A stretch of 64,000 nucleotides of DNA. Source: Lantana camara (taxonomy: Eukaryota > Streptophyta > Magnoliopsida > Lamiales > Verbenaceae). A model generated the notes under the pieces. The model was not told where the DNA came from. It did not search any database and was given only the letters and a program-made list of their open reading frames with translations. The stretch is from positions 57,393,501 to 57,457,500 of the forward strand of contig CM074863.1 of NCBI GenBank assembly GCA_037501455.1. Direction: 5' to 3'. The position numbers were made by a program, and so were the translations under genes. Positions 1 to 10,784 of the stretch are shown piece by piece (within the stretch, counting starts at the first letter, position 1; the number at the start of each line of letters is the position of its first letter).

Positions 1-1927
1 AAAGACACCGCAGAAATCGAGCAAAACGGGGTGACACCCCCGTGTCACCCTGCAAGCCTGGACCGAGACACCCCCGTGTCTCGGTACAGAAGTTCCAGGC
101 TTTGCTGCACCCCCGTTCCTCGCTGGAATGGCCAGGAACAGCACGCCCGTGACGTGCAGCAGCAGCAGCCTCAAATCGCAGCAAAAATGTGCAGAAACAG
201 AGCATTCAATTCCAAGAAGAAAGAAGGCAACAAAAGCAATATTACAAGGCACAAAGTGCTGCAAGAACTCAACAAGGTTACATGCTAAAAGCCACGAAAT
301 TATCAACAAAAAGGAGGAAGGAATTATGGCAGTTTTGACAGCAACTCTCCAGGCCAAAAACAGGGCAAAGTTCGAAGAAAAACAGGGCAAGCTTGCATTC
401 AATCCTTCCCCATCCAATCAACTCAGTTAAGGCCAACAATAAGCAGCAAAATATCATATATTCAACAAGGAAATCAGTTCCAAAAGTGATCAATCAAAGC
501 ATGGAAGCATACGTGACCTTCCCGTAGAATTTTCTGAAAATTTCAAAAATGATCTCTCATATATTTCTCAACAAACACGAAAGCAATGATCATAATTAAT
601 ATGAGGATGTTAAAACAATTAATCTCAGGCTTGGAATCGATCAAAACCGTTAAGAATCGAAGGAGATCAACATTTTGCCCAAAATCCTCTATTTTCGGAA
701 AACAGTCCAGAAATGGAGAAACCATGCTCAAAATCATGAATGGAAGGATGAAAATGTTCAGAATTAATCATATATTACAACCCTTAACTTACCTTGATGA
801 TTGGTTGAAGTTTGGAGGAGATTTGAGCTCCAAAATCTCCAAGGGATGAAGGGTTACGGGACTGGACTGCAAGACAGTAGCTTTGGCTGATGTTTGGGGC
901 TTGTGTGATGATAATCTTGGTTAGGGCTTGATATGTACTGATAGATGGTTGAGTTAGGGTTAAAAGGAATCAAACCATGGTTAGTTTGGTCATGGTTTGG
1001 GCAAGATATGGCTGAATTAGTGCAACAAGGTCCAGTTGATCTCCGTTTAGTTTTTCGGTTGGATTTCGGAGTTTCAAATGAAGTGGGAAAATTATAAGGC
1101 TAAGTTCACTAAACTCGAATTTTCGTTACGAGTTCAGCGGAGTTGACGGAACTCGAATCCGAGTTCCCGAGCTCAAGATATTAAATTCGGACCCAAGGGT
1201 GCGCTAAGTGCTCGTTAGCTCCCGTTTTGGTTCCTCAATTAAAATTTAATTCGTTAACCTATCAAATGAATTTAAAAACATAAATTGAGCATAAAATCAT
1301 GTCCATAACACATATATGTACAACATATCACAAATTCGTGGCAATTTGATATCATATCGTATAAGAACGAAGCACAAGAATGAACAACATGCATATTCCA
1401 AACAATTCATGCATAAATATATAAAATTCATGCAATTCATGCAATCCCCATGCAAAAAATGAAATAGGTTCATGCAGCAAAATATCCCATGCAAAAATTA
1501 TGATTCCATGCATAATTAGAATAAAATTCATGCAAAATTAATTCCCATGCAAAGAATATGATTTCTCATGCATAAATATATTAATTTGCATGCATAATAA
1601 AATCTTCATGCACTATATGTATATTGTACGTATAAATATATATATATAAATATGAATAATCAATTAATTAATTAAAACATGATTAACATATAATTAGTAT
1701 AATCAATAAATTAATAATAATAATTAAACATATATATATATATATATAAATATAATACGAAATACATATATATATTAGAATTGATAATATATTAAAATAG
1801 AATATAATATAATAATATAATAATAATTTATAATAAAATTAAATATAAAACACGTAAAACAATTAATTCGCGCAAATAGGTAGACACATACGCCTTACCT
1901 TTACGTCCGAAAAGTCGGGGCGTTACA
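1..1927 (-). repeat. Gypsy LTR fragment (family A, reverse), cut by window edge
   Basis: This is the 5' half (in element sense, read on the minus strand) of a long Tekay-type LTR. The right edge ends in GGGGCGTTACA, the reverse complement of the family start TGTAACGCCCC. It aligns along its length with 56840-58583 and more loosely with 19890-21600. Two hairpins (29-50 and 62-85) and a splice-donor-like site (intron side begins at 792, reading down) match the other copies. It interrupts a forward LTR: the next bases, CAAGG at 1928-1932, continue a forward LTR of the same family and are the expected right-hand 5-bp target duplication. The left end lies outside the window, so solo LTR versus full element cannot be decided. 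Confidence 0.85.
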
Positions 1928-2843
1928 CAAGGGTTGACGGTAAACCCTCACACTAGTCCCACTAATGAACGGCGGTACCGGACCTCGTCAGGAGATTGGC
2001 GGGGAAAGGGAGCTGAGTGCCATCTGGGGAGTCATGTAACCCCTTATGGTCAATGAATGGGTGGTTGGGCCTTGCAAACCCGCCACCAACCCGAAGGAAG
2101 AAGGTGTAAATGTTATTGATTGCGCACGAAAGAATGATATGCATGAAAAGAAAGAAAGAAAGAATGAATGAATGAATGAATGAATGAATGTTAATGAATT
2201 ACACGAGGAGTTGGTAGGAGATAATGCACGCCCACTCGCCGGGCCATTAATGACCTTGACCTAATGTAAATGAATCGTTATAATCCCTTTTGATGATTTC
2301 TATTCACCCAATTGGGAAATTCTTTAAAAACCTCATTTGGGATTATAGCTTGCATGTGAATGTTTAATTACCGACATATATTATACTATACCCTGCTCTT
2401 ATACCCACCAGTCCCTTTTGGACTGAACCCGTTTGGCTTTCAGTTGTTTTGTGCAGGTGTCAGGGGAGCTAGGCGGGATTTCGAGTCCTAGGTCTTGTTT
2501 TCGTTTCTAGCCCTTTTGTTTATTAATCTTACACTCACAATTTGCACTTGTGATCATTGTATATGAACGTTGCTATTGGAGCGTACATGTTTTGAGCCCT
2601 ATTGGAATTGGATGAGGTTATGATTTATTTTTGGAACTTGAATGCCATTGTTTTTATTAGGATCAGTTATTGCTTCCGCTTTAAGGTTTATTCTGATTTT
2701 ATGGTTCAAGGGTTAGTCCCGCCTAGCATAGAGTGTGTGTTTGTCCCCGTTCGCCGTGGTTTGGCTCGGGTATGGATCGTCCATTTCATATTCGGGTCGG
2801 GTCTCGGTGTGGGGGATGTGACACCTTGCGCTCGGGTGTTACA
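1928..2843 (+). repeat. Gypsy LTR 3' portion (family A, forward), truncated on the left by insertion
   Basis: This stretch aligns with the last part of the forward solo LTR at 46783-49714 (for example the block CTCACACTAGTCCCAC and the end GCTCGGGTGTTACA). It ends at 2843 in TTACA. To the right comes an unrelated integrase reading frame, so this LTR was itself inserted in that element; GTTAT at 2844-2848 is the expected right-hand target duplication. It includes a GAAA/GAAT microsatellite at about 2150-2190. The rest of the LTR lies to the left beyond the reverse LTR and outside the window. Confidence 0.85.
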
Positions 2844-3707
2844 GTTATTTTCCACCACTTGTCATCCTCAAACGGATGGACAAACAGAAGTAGTGAATCG
2901 AACCTTGGTAACTCTTTTAAGAGCTGTGTTTAAAACATATTCAAAGAATTGGGTTGAGTGTATTCCATTTGTTGAATTTGCATATAACCGTTCAATACAT
3001 TCTTCTACTTCTTTCTCACCCTTTGAGCTTGTTTATGGTTTTAATCCCTTAACTCCTTTAGATTTGCTTCCTTTACCTAGGAATGAACATGTAAGCTTAG
3101 ATGGCAAGGAGAAAGCTGAACTTGTGAAGAAAATGCATGAGGATGCTCGGCTTCACATTCTCAAAAGAAACAACCAAGCTATGATTCAAGCAAACAAGGG
3201 ACGAAAGAAAGTTGTTTTCAAGGAAGGAGACTTGGTTTGGGTTCACTTTAGGAAAGAGAGATTCAATCATCAGCGAAAGTTCAAACTTGACCCACGGGGG
3301 GACGGACCATTCAAAGTGTTGAAAAGGATCAATGATAATGCTTACAAAATTGATCTCCCGGATACGTATAGTGTAAGTTCCACCTTTAATGTTGCTGATT
3401 TATCTCCCTTTCATGCAGATTCAGATTCGAGGACGAATCCTTTTCAAGAAGGGGGAATGATGTGAATCATGATGAACCGCGGCCATATCTTGTCCCAAAT
3501 AAAGAACTGTACCGATCCACAGCTCAAGAAGATAGCAAACAAAAGGAACAAAGTTGTGGTGGTCCAATTACAAGAGCTCGGGCCAAAATTATCCAAGAGG
3601 AAGTTGGAAATCTCTTAAACCAATTTTCTCAAACTGGACTCCAACCTTCAAGATGGGCTGTTGAACCAAATTCAGAATACTTCAATGTTTTTATGTCCAA
3701 TTCCTAA
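2844..3707 (+). pseudogene. GyK integrase C-terminal fragment
   Basis: Translation shows the end of a gypsy integrase: a [10 protein letters not shown] motif near 2860-2890, the [17 protein letters not shown] stretch near 2977-3027, a basic region, a GDGPFKVL motif near 3300, and the tail [10 protein letters not shown] near 3425-3455. The tail continues in another frame from about 3456 to a stop at 3707 and contains GPITRARAK, typical of gypsy polyprotein ends. The frame change sits on a run of five Gs (3451-3455). A sixth G would restore the usual EGGND reading, so a single-base loss is the likely cause. The N-terminal part of integrase and everything upstream is missing because an LTR was inserted at 2844. 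Family assignment is firm; lineage is not. Confidence 0.85.
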
Positions 3708-3724
3708 AGTCCAAAGTGTGGAAA

Positions 3725-4211
3725 TGATGTAATTCGGCCCTAAGCCTATTATAGTATTATTTGGGCCTTTATTTTATCATTATTTAGCTGCATATTAGTT
3801 TATTTAAGTCCACTTTTGCAAGCCTTCATGGCAAGTGGCGGGAATAGCTTGTGTCCTTTAGTATTCTAGTGTCTCTTAGGTTTCCATGCACGCATCTTTA
3901 TATTCAGCATTGTAACTTGTTTTTCTTTCAATCAAGAAGTAAAATTATTGAATTTTCATTCAAGTGAGATTTTCTCTCAAGTTCTTTGTTGAACGACATT
4001 AGGGTTTCAAGCCCCTTTCCCGGATAACGTTATTTCTCGACTCCTTATAGTCGATGGGGTGCGTTACTTACAATCTGATAGTGTTGGTTCTTTGCTCAAT
4101 ATAACAAACGGGTCACACTCCTCTTATTTTCAACCTTGAATTGGACGATCAGATTTAAGAACTCCAAGTATTGATATAGGGTTTCACGGCAAGTACGTAC
4201 AGTTCGTATCA
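3725..4211 (+). repeat. GyK 3' LTR
   Basis: The sequence between the end of the GyK reading frame and the resumption of the GyL LTR at 4212 starts with TGATGTAATTCGG and ends with TTCGTATCA, giving TG...CA ends and about 487 bp. The exact left edge is uncertain (TG at 3725 or 3729). No clear polypurine tract precedes it; the best candidate is the weak AAAGTGTGGAAA just upstream. The right edge is fixed by alignment of 4212 onward with 10786 onward. Confidence 0.7.
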
Positions 4212-5600
4212 CTTCTCTAGGGCGGAGACGTATCGGGGTTCATAGGTTACTTTCAGCCTTTTTTTCTTCTTGGTAACGTTCGGTAAGGTGTAAAGGTGGG
4301 TTTCTCTTCTATTATATATGAATCGACCCGATATACCCTTATGTGAAAGTTTTGAGCCAAAGTATTATAAATATATATATATCGAGTCTTTCAAGAGTAA
4401 ATAATTTCAATGTAAGCCTTTTCTTTTATGAATCCTAACCTATGTTTTTGGCGAGAGCATGATTAAACGCACGGGCCAAGGGACTTGATGCACGAGGCTA
4501 TCCGGGGAGGCAAGGGCCGACGGTGATCCCGTGTACTAGTCCCACCATGAATTACGACGTAACCGACTTTGCTAGGAGTTTTAGCGAGGAAGAGGAATCG
4601 GACTTTTGGGGCTTCATGGACCCCCACTAGCCGTATTGATTGGGAGATGCGTTCTCCTAGATGGGTCCCCCCCGGGGCACCGGTTACACCATCGGGAGGA
4701 ACAAAACCTGTTAGTGGAATGGGTTCGCCCATGGTCCACCAGGACAATGTCTTCCACTGCGCATGGTAGACGCGTTTCTAATTTGAGGGAAAAGGTGCAA
4801 TTGTTTAGGTAAGAAAGCATGATTATGAATGAAATGTTATGAATGCATGATTATGAATGTATGTCTGTTGCATGATCGGTAATGAACGAACAAATAAACC
4901 ATGCACACACGAGGAGAAGGTTTGGAGAATTCGTCCACTCGCCAGGGCTCACGTAATGACGCATGTATGATTATGAATTAATGAAATTGAAGGTTGTAAT
5001 CCCGAGGTTTGTTTTTCTTTGTTTTCACCCACTTGGGAAATATCTTAAAAACCTCGCACGGGATTATAGCTTACATGTGGGTGTGCTTAAGTTCTGCTAT
5101 ATTAATTATGATATGCCATGTTTTATACCCACCAGCCTCCTACAGACTGAACCCGACTTTGTTTTCAAATTTTGCAGGTTTTAGAGCGCTAGGCGGGAGT
5201 TTGAGTCTATCGAGTCTTGTGGTCTAGTCCGAGTCACTTCATTTCATATTGTAAATTGTTTAAGTACCATGAATTGTATTGACATTATATTATTATTTCG
5301 GGACAGGCTTCTAGGGATAGAGTGAACCCGTGATTGTATGAGTTATGTTTATGTTTATGTTTGAAATCTCGGGACTAGGTATCTATGTTAGTTGAACCCA
5401 TTATTTTGCTTTTACTGGTAAGAGATTACTTGCATTGCTTCCGAACTTGTTATTTGGTTTCGAAAGTTTAGTTCCCGCCTAGCCTAGTGTGTGAGTGAGT
5501 CCCCGTTCGCCGTGGCCTGGCACGTGTATGAACTCTCCGTTTCATATGCGGATTGGGTCTCGGTGAGGGGGATGTGGCACCTTCCGCGTGGGGCGCTACA
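4212..5600 (+). repeat. GyL 5' LTR, 3' portion (family B)
   Basis: It aligns with 10786-12171 base for base over most of its length, with scattered substitutions. It begins at the GyK junction and ends in GGGGCGCTACA directly before the primer-binding region. It carries the conserved block of the gypsy LTRs here (about 4460-4750: a GGGCC-rich segment, ACTAGTCCCACC, and the GGTTACACC region). An antisense reading frame is present in both copies only because the LTRs are duplicates. Confidence 0.9.
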
Positions 5601-5608
5601 TCCTTAAG

Positions 5609-5620
5609 TGGTATCAGAGC
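5609..5620 (+). other. Primer-binding site of GyL (tRNA-iMet)
   Basis: TGGTATCAGAGC lies 8 bases downstream of the LTR end at 5600. It is the standard plant retrotransposon site complementary to the 3' end of initiator-Met tRNA. The 8-base spacer is shared with Gy1, Gy2 and Gy3. Confidence 0.95.
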
Positions 5621-8600
5621 CAAGGGTTGCAAAACCCGGATTCTCGTGTCGTGATTGAGTCGGTTTAGGTCATACGGCATAGGAATAACTTGTCTACGTA
5701 TGCATTGCATTGATTTAATTGTCAAATTGCTACTAATTGTTGGAAAATTACTTGTTACACGTGACTTAATTTTAATTTTGTTAACTTATGTGCTGCATTT
5801 TGCATCGAATACGTGCTCTTAGTGCTAAGTATGTGCCATATTCACTTACTAATCGGCATGCATTTATATTTGAGACGAGTTGTGATTGTAGGATATTCTC
5901 ACAACATCAAACCACAGCCAATTCTCACGATCACAACGTCTCACCATGAGCTCTACTTTCAAGCTTGGAGGATGTAAGGAATGCACCGGGGATTTTATAC
6001 AAGAACTCGAGAGTCGTGGTCTTTCGTAATTGGGTTATGATTCGAGTGATAGAATTCTAGATGGATAAACTCGATTCGTGGGAGTAATTGACAAATTCTA
6101 CTAAGGTTGAGGATTATTCGTAAGGATAGTGGTGGTTGTATGATGTCTACCATTCACGAGATCAACACATACATCTACACCCTCGGGTTAATTAATTGGA
6201 TGTCTTTGGATTACTTAATTCAAGAAAGAATCAAAGGAAACCCTCAAAGGTCCTTCATTTCAAGGTTTGGATCAGAGAAAGGGGTGATGAGAACCAAGAG
6301 GACTTAAGGTAAAGAGATTGACTGAGAAGTGAGCAATACCAATTGCTAAGGAAGATTGTTCGAATAAATCAAGTCCTTAGGAATTAAGTCTACGGAACAA
6401 GGAGAAATAAGTGGTGACTTGGGATACTTTGGATTCCGGAAAAGGTAAGAGTCGAACTTGGAGAAGTTAAAGAAAACCAAGCAACACAAAGATATGGAGC
6501 AACAAATGGAAACGATAAAGAAAGACAAAGAGCTTTTGGAGGGAAATTATGTGCTCAAGCGTAAACAAGCGGAGGACGAGTCATTCAACCAATTTGAATT
6601 CGCAAGGGATAAGGCAAAGGACTTTGAGTAAGAAGAAGTTAAGTTCAAAAATCACAAAATTTTGGACCATGGAGACACGTAAGTTGATACAAGAAACTTT
6701 GAGGATTTGGGAGCCATGGGAAATTAAGATACCCTAGTTGGCATTTAAGTTCAGTATTCGGCTCTGAGTGGAAGAAATAAGATTACTTAATCATGGAGGG
6801 TGAGAGTTCATTTCCTCGTATGAACTCGCAAAGGATAGAACAAGATAACTCTAAGTAAGGTAATGTCCATGGAGAAGGTTTTAACAAATTGGGAAAGAAT
6901 CAAGAGATCGGTTCCATGGATATAAGTTTTGGGATCAAACGAAATAACGGACCGTGGGAACACACTATCTCATGCAAGAGAACTTTGAACAAAGTGAACA
7001 TCGGGGTGAAGATTCGGACAACCTTTGGAGATCGATACTTGGGAGTAAATCAAGACACCAATTCCATGCACATTGAAGACCTTGGGTTCAAGAAATAGCA
7101 ATCTTGGGCCATAGGAATATACAAGTGGATATAAGAAGATTATGGAGATTTGAAGACCGTGGGAAAAATAAGAAATGATCAATGAGTTCAAAGCAAGCTG
7201 TAATTCAGGAAATGAAGAACAAGTTGCCAAGCTAAAATCTTACCACCACGGTGACAGGTTTAGCATATTCATGGCACGTACATCATACATCGCTTTAAAT
7301 TACCTATTTCCTTTATCTATATGCGCATGTATCTTTAATTAATATATTTTCTCTAATGTGTTGCACCATTAATTGTCTACTACAAGCATTGGAATCCTAA
7401 CCCAACATGCATTACTAGTGTTTATTTGCTAGGAATTGCTCTACTTCGTTCATCAAGTGTTACTCCGATCGGGTCTTGCCTTGGATCAAGATAAAGATAA
7501 TATTTTGGGGGTCACATAGTGTGAACTAAAAAGAAAAGGAAGGAATGCGGAGAATTGGGAAAGTAGAATCGGAGTTAAAATAGAAGAAGTGGGTGTTTAC
7601 CCCTACCAATCACTTTAAAGTGAATGTAAGCAAGATCACCGGGTACATGGCTTAGCTAGAACCGCCTACACCGGAGAAGCTAAGGTGAAGAGTTTGGGAA
7701 TTCTTAATCTAAGAAGCGAAGAAACGAGTTCAACGAACAAGAATGAAAAATTCCAAATGGGGGAGCGCCGATTAGAAGATGATATAAATCCTTTTCGTTA
7801 CTTGAAGGGATTACTTCTAGTTGAAATAATGAAGATGCAAGAGCCAACAAGCAACGGAAACTCTACATAAGTGATAAGGGATGAAATGGAGGGATTAGCA
7901 CTTGCTACAATTTCAAAAAAAAAAAAAAAAAAAATCAATGTAGATGAAACTTCGGGAATAATAGTGGAATAAGTATTTCAACAAGGGGAGGCATGAGTTT
8001 AAGGAATGCTCGAGAATTGAAATGATAGGAGGAGGTGAAGGATGATCGATGCTAATTGTAGATGTAAAATGTTATGGCTGGTCTTGCTACTGGAACAATA
8101 CGAATTCAATCTCCCAGGTGTGAAGGGATCATGTTGGGCTACCGTGTTTTATACCTTAGAGATGAGGGGTTCGAGAAGGATTAGGTGGAGTTGATAAGAA
8201 AGGTAGTGAATAAGAGAAACCGGACCAATCAATATAATTGGTGACCGATTGAGTGAGAGTTATTGCGATTAAGTGATGGAAGTGGAATGTCTGGGAGATG
8301 TTATAATCTTAACCAGATGGGTTATCAGCCCTTTAACCGTTTTCCATGGTGATCTGGGAGTGCTATTCGGACGAAAGAATGAATGCAAGCATCCGAGAAA
8401 AAGTTAAGCATAATTCGTGGATGAAGTTTGGCTATGGAATGGGAGTCGGGTAGTTGTTACAATGTCAACACGCCGAGGATTCCAAAACTTAATACTGCGA
8501 GCAAAAAGAACTCCAACAATTCATCAAGAGCCCAAATCGGATCCTCCAACTGCATTATGAATTATCAACCTTCAACCTCATTGCTATGGTGAACGGTATA

Positions 8601-9080
8601 AGAAACATCCATAGCACATGCATACATGCAATTTTGATTCAAATGATTTTTATGTTGTGTGCTTTGATTCCCTATCGTGATAACCGCTTTGTATAATTGA
8701 TGATTTATGTGCTTGTTCTATATATACATATATATTGTTTGGCCTTATGTGTCTTATATGATCTTAACTGTTGTAATTGATATTTCATGCCTCCTTCTTG
8801 ACGTTTGCACTTTGATGTAACTATTTGTGTTGTGTTGCTCAGGAGTATTGGAGACTCCCTTGCTTTGTTGTTTAAGAGATGGGGTTCTCTCTTTGTTGTT
8901 TGAGAGACGAGGCTCTCTCTCTCTTTGTTGTTTGAGAGACGGGGTTCTCTCTTTGTTGTCTGAGAGACGGGGCTCTCTCTTTGTTGTCTGAGAGACGGAG
9001 CTCTCTCTTTGTTGCTTTCGAGGGACGGGGTTCTCTCATTGTTTGTATAGGATATAATGAATCCGAGGATGGATTCTTTT
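5621..9080 (+). other. Non-coding internal region of GyL
   Basis: About 3.5 kb with only short frames in all six readings. Purine-rich stretches translate into short Lys/Glu-rich pieces with frequent stops (for example near 6480-6640), which could be the remains of a coding sequence, but I can match none to gag or pol. There are loosely repeated phrases around ACCRTGGGAA at about 6660-6720, 6950 and 7160. A run of about 20 A's lies near 7915-7933. I see no promoter or RNA gene in it. Confidence 0.65.
8838..9045 (+). repeat. Minisatellite of about 30-bp units near the GyL polypurine tract
   Basis: About six imperfect copies of a unit built on TTTGTTGTTTGAGAGACGG followed by a GTTCTCTC or GCTCTCTC tail occur in a row. 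The units contain the short inverted pair GAGAGAC...CTCTC. The array ends about 35 bases before the polypurine tract. Confidence 0.85.
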
Positions 9081-9094
9081 TAAGGGGGTGAGGT
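9079..9094 (+). other. Polypurine tract of GyL
   Basis: TTTAAGGGGGTGAGGT directly precedes the 3' LTR start TGTAACGCCCC at 9095. The same tract form is seen on the minus strand next to the 3' LTRs of Gy1 and Gy3. Confidence 0.85.
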
Positions 9095-9851
9095 TGTAAC
9101 GCCCCAGTTTTTCAGTGGTTTAAGCATGACGTATGTGTTTACCAATATGTGCAATTAAATTAATTATATATGATTTTATTATGGATTCTTTTATTAGTTT
9201 TATTGTTTGAATATGAATTCTTCAACATTTATGCATATATGCTTATGTTTAAGTATCGTTCTTATTCGATTTGATTTTCGTTTTTCCTGAAAACTTGGCA
9301 TGAGTGAATTATGTGTCTTATGATCATGTTTATTTGCTTGTTTCATGATTTCGTTCTCGCATGTTTGAGTTTTGTGTTCGTTTATGTGATCGGAACCAAA
9401 AAGGGAGCTAAAGAGCATTTAGCCTACCTTGTGTTCCGGGCGGCATATCTTGAGCGCATGAATTCGGAATCGAGTTTCGTCACCTTCATTGGATTCGTAT
9501 CGATGATTCGGAGACAATGGGTCAAGCATCATATTTTTCTAATACCATTTGGACCCCCAAATTTCAATCGAAATGAGCAACTCGCGTCTAAAACGACCAT
9601 TCATGACTCTACCTAAGCTACGGACCTAAATTAACACACCTATGACCTACCCATTGACCCTAAGCCCACTTGCACACTCGCTCTCTCTCCCTATCAGCCC
9701 TCACACGAAATCCCACCCCCCAAAACAAGATATTTTCAGCCAAAGAAAGAAGAGAAGGAAGAAATGAGAGAAAGGAAGAGAAAGAAGAACCCTTTTGCCC
9801 CATTTGAGATTTTGAGCTCATCTCACATCCATTTCTTCTCCAATTTGAACG

Positions 9852-10784
9852 GTAAGCTTATTTTTATGTTGTGTATCTTCTTGTAGTTATTTTAAGTCCC
9901 ATATTGCATGAATTTACCATGCTTTGAGTTAGGATTGGAGAAGATGATGAATAGTAAGGGTTTGTGAAATTTTGATGATTCTTGCATGAGATCTTGTGAA
10001 TTCTTTTAGTATGAAGCATGTATTTTGTTCCTAAGACATCATTTGTGATATGTATGAACTTGGTTTAGGTGGTGAATTAGGATTCATGATTTTACCAGTA
10101 ATGAAATTTGGAGGTTTTGCATGAATTTGATCTTTATTCTTTCCTAGCATGAGTTGTTGCAACTTTGGACCATTAATTGGCTTGAAATGCATGAATTCTT
10201 GCTACCTTAACTTACCTATATGTGTTAGTTTGATGTTTATATGGTTTGGCATGAGTTTTGCCCTGCTTCTTGTGTGTTTTTCGCCACTGACCTAAATCCA
10301 CGAACGGGGGTGGATTTGAGTCAGTGGTGTTTCTGACCAGAATCCATGGGGGTGGATTTTTCCAAAGGGAAAGGAAAAATCCATGGGGGTGGATTCTGTC
10401 CTGCCAATTTTTGATACTCCGGTTTCGTTTTCCGTCGCTTGTTTGATCTTCCCCCACCTCTTTTATGACTTCTATGCTATGTTAACATGTATTATTTTGT
10501 GTTATGATTAATGTATCAAGTTTATAGATTCAAGTGATGTGAAATGTGCAAGATATGATCTTATATGTCCTATGTGCTACCTCTTTCAATGTCCTTACCT
10601 CTTTTGTGTTCTATGTTGTTTCGTGGAGTATTATATGAACTCTCATACCTTTGTTATGAATCATGTACTTCATTAACTTGATCCATTGCATGCTATGCTC
10701 CTCATTATGGATTTATGATATGATTTTGGTGTTGTATAAAAAGTTATGACCTAATGTGACTACACTATGTTCTCCTTTGTACAG
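9852..10784 (+). other. Candidate leader intron in the GyL LTR
   Basis: The left boundary reads AACG/GTAAGC and the right boundary TTTGTACAG/T, giving a 933-base GT-AG segment. Its position, after a GAGCTC-containing exon-like stretch and before the GGAGACG segment, is the same as in the Gy1 and Gy3 LTRs. The solo LTR at 46783-49714 is missing exactly the corresponding segment. GyK inserted at the first bases of the downstream exon in the other copy. No transcript evidence is available here. Confidence 0.55.
10284..10396 (+). repeat. Hairpin array in the GyL LTR intron
   Basis: Three stem-loops occur in a row. The first has arms AAATCCAC and GTGGATTT around GAACGGGG, with an outer stem CCACTGAC/GTCAGTGG (10284-10327). 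The second and third are AATCCATGGGGGTGGATT (at about 10340 and 10378). The G5TG core resembles that of the other LTR families, but the arm sequence is different. Confidence 0.8.

Larger units (their letters stand above)
2844..4211 (+). mobile_element. 3' end of a Ty3/gypsy element (GyK)
   Basis: The fragment consists of the C-terminal end of an integrase reading frame followed by a short 3' LTR of about 0.49 kb. The protein is clearly different from the Tekay-type elements elsewhere in the window and has no chromodomain like theirs, so it is another gypsy lineage that I do not assign. It lies in the 5' LTR of GyL: the bases after its end, CTTCT at 4212-4216, match the GyL LTR at 10786-10790 and would be its target duplication. 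The 5' part of the element must lie left of the window, because a forward LTR interrupts it at 2844. Confidence 0.85.

Noticed and set aside
5609..5620. tRNA gene fragment
   Set aside because: The match is only to the 3' end of initiator tRNA in the primer-binding position; no tRNA body follows. The same holds for the four other PBS copies.
7912..7934. Poly-A run as the tail of a SINE or processed gene
   Set aside because: No RNA polymerase III boxes, no coding sequence and no flanking duplication were seen around it.
8838..9045. Possible CRISPR-like array
   Set aside because: Units are contiguous and imperfect with no unique spacers, in a plant retrotransposon. It is a minisatellite.
9311..9616. 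101-codon frame in the GyL LTR
   Set aside because: It lies in U3/leader sequence, has no recognisable domain and no counterpart in the related LTRs.
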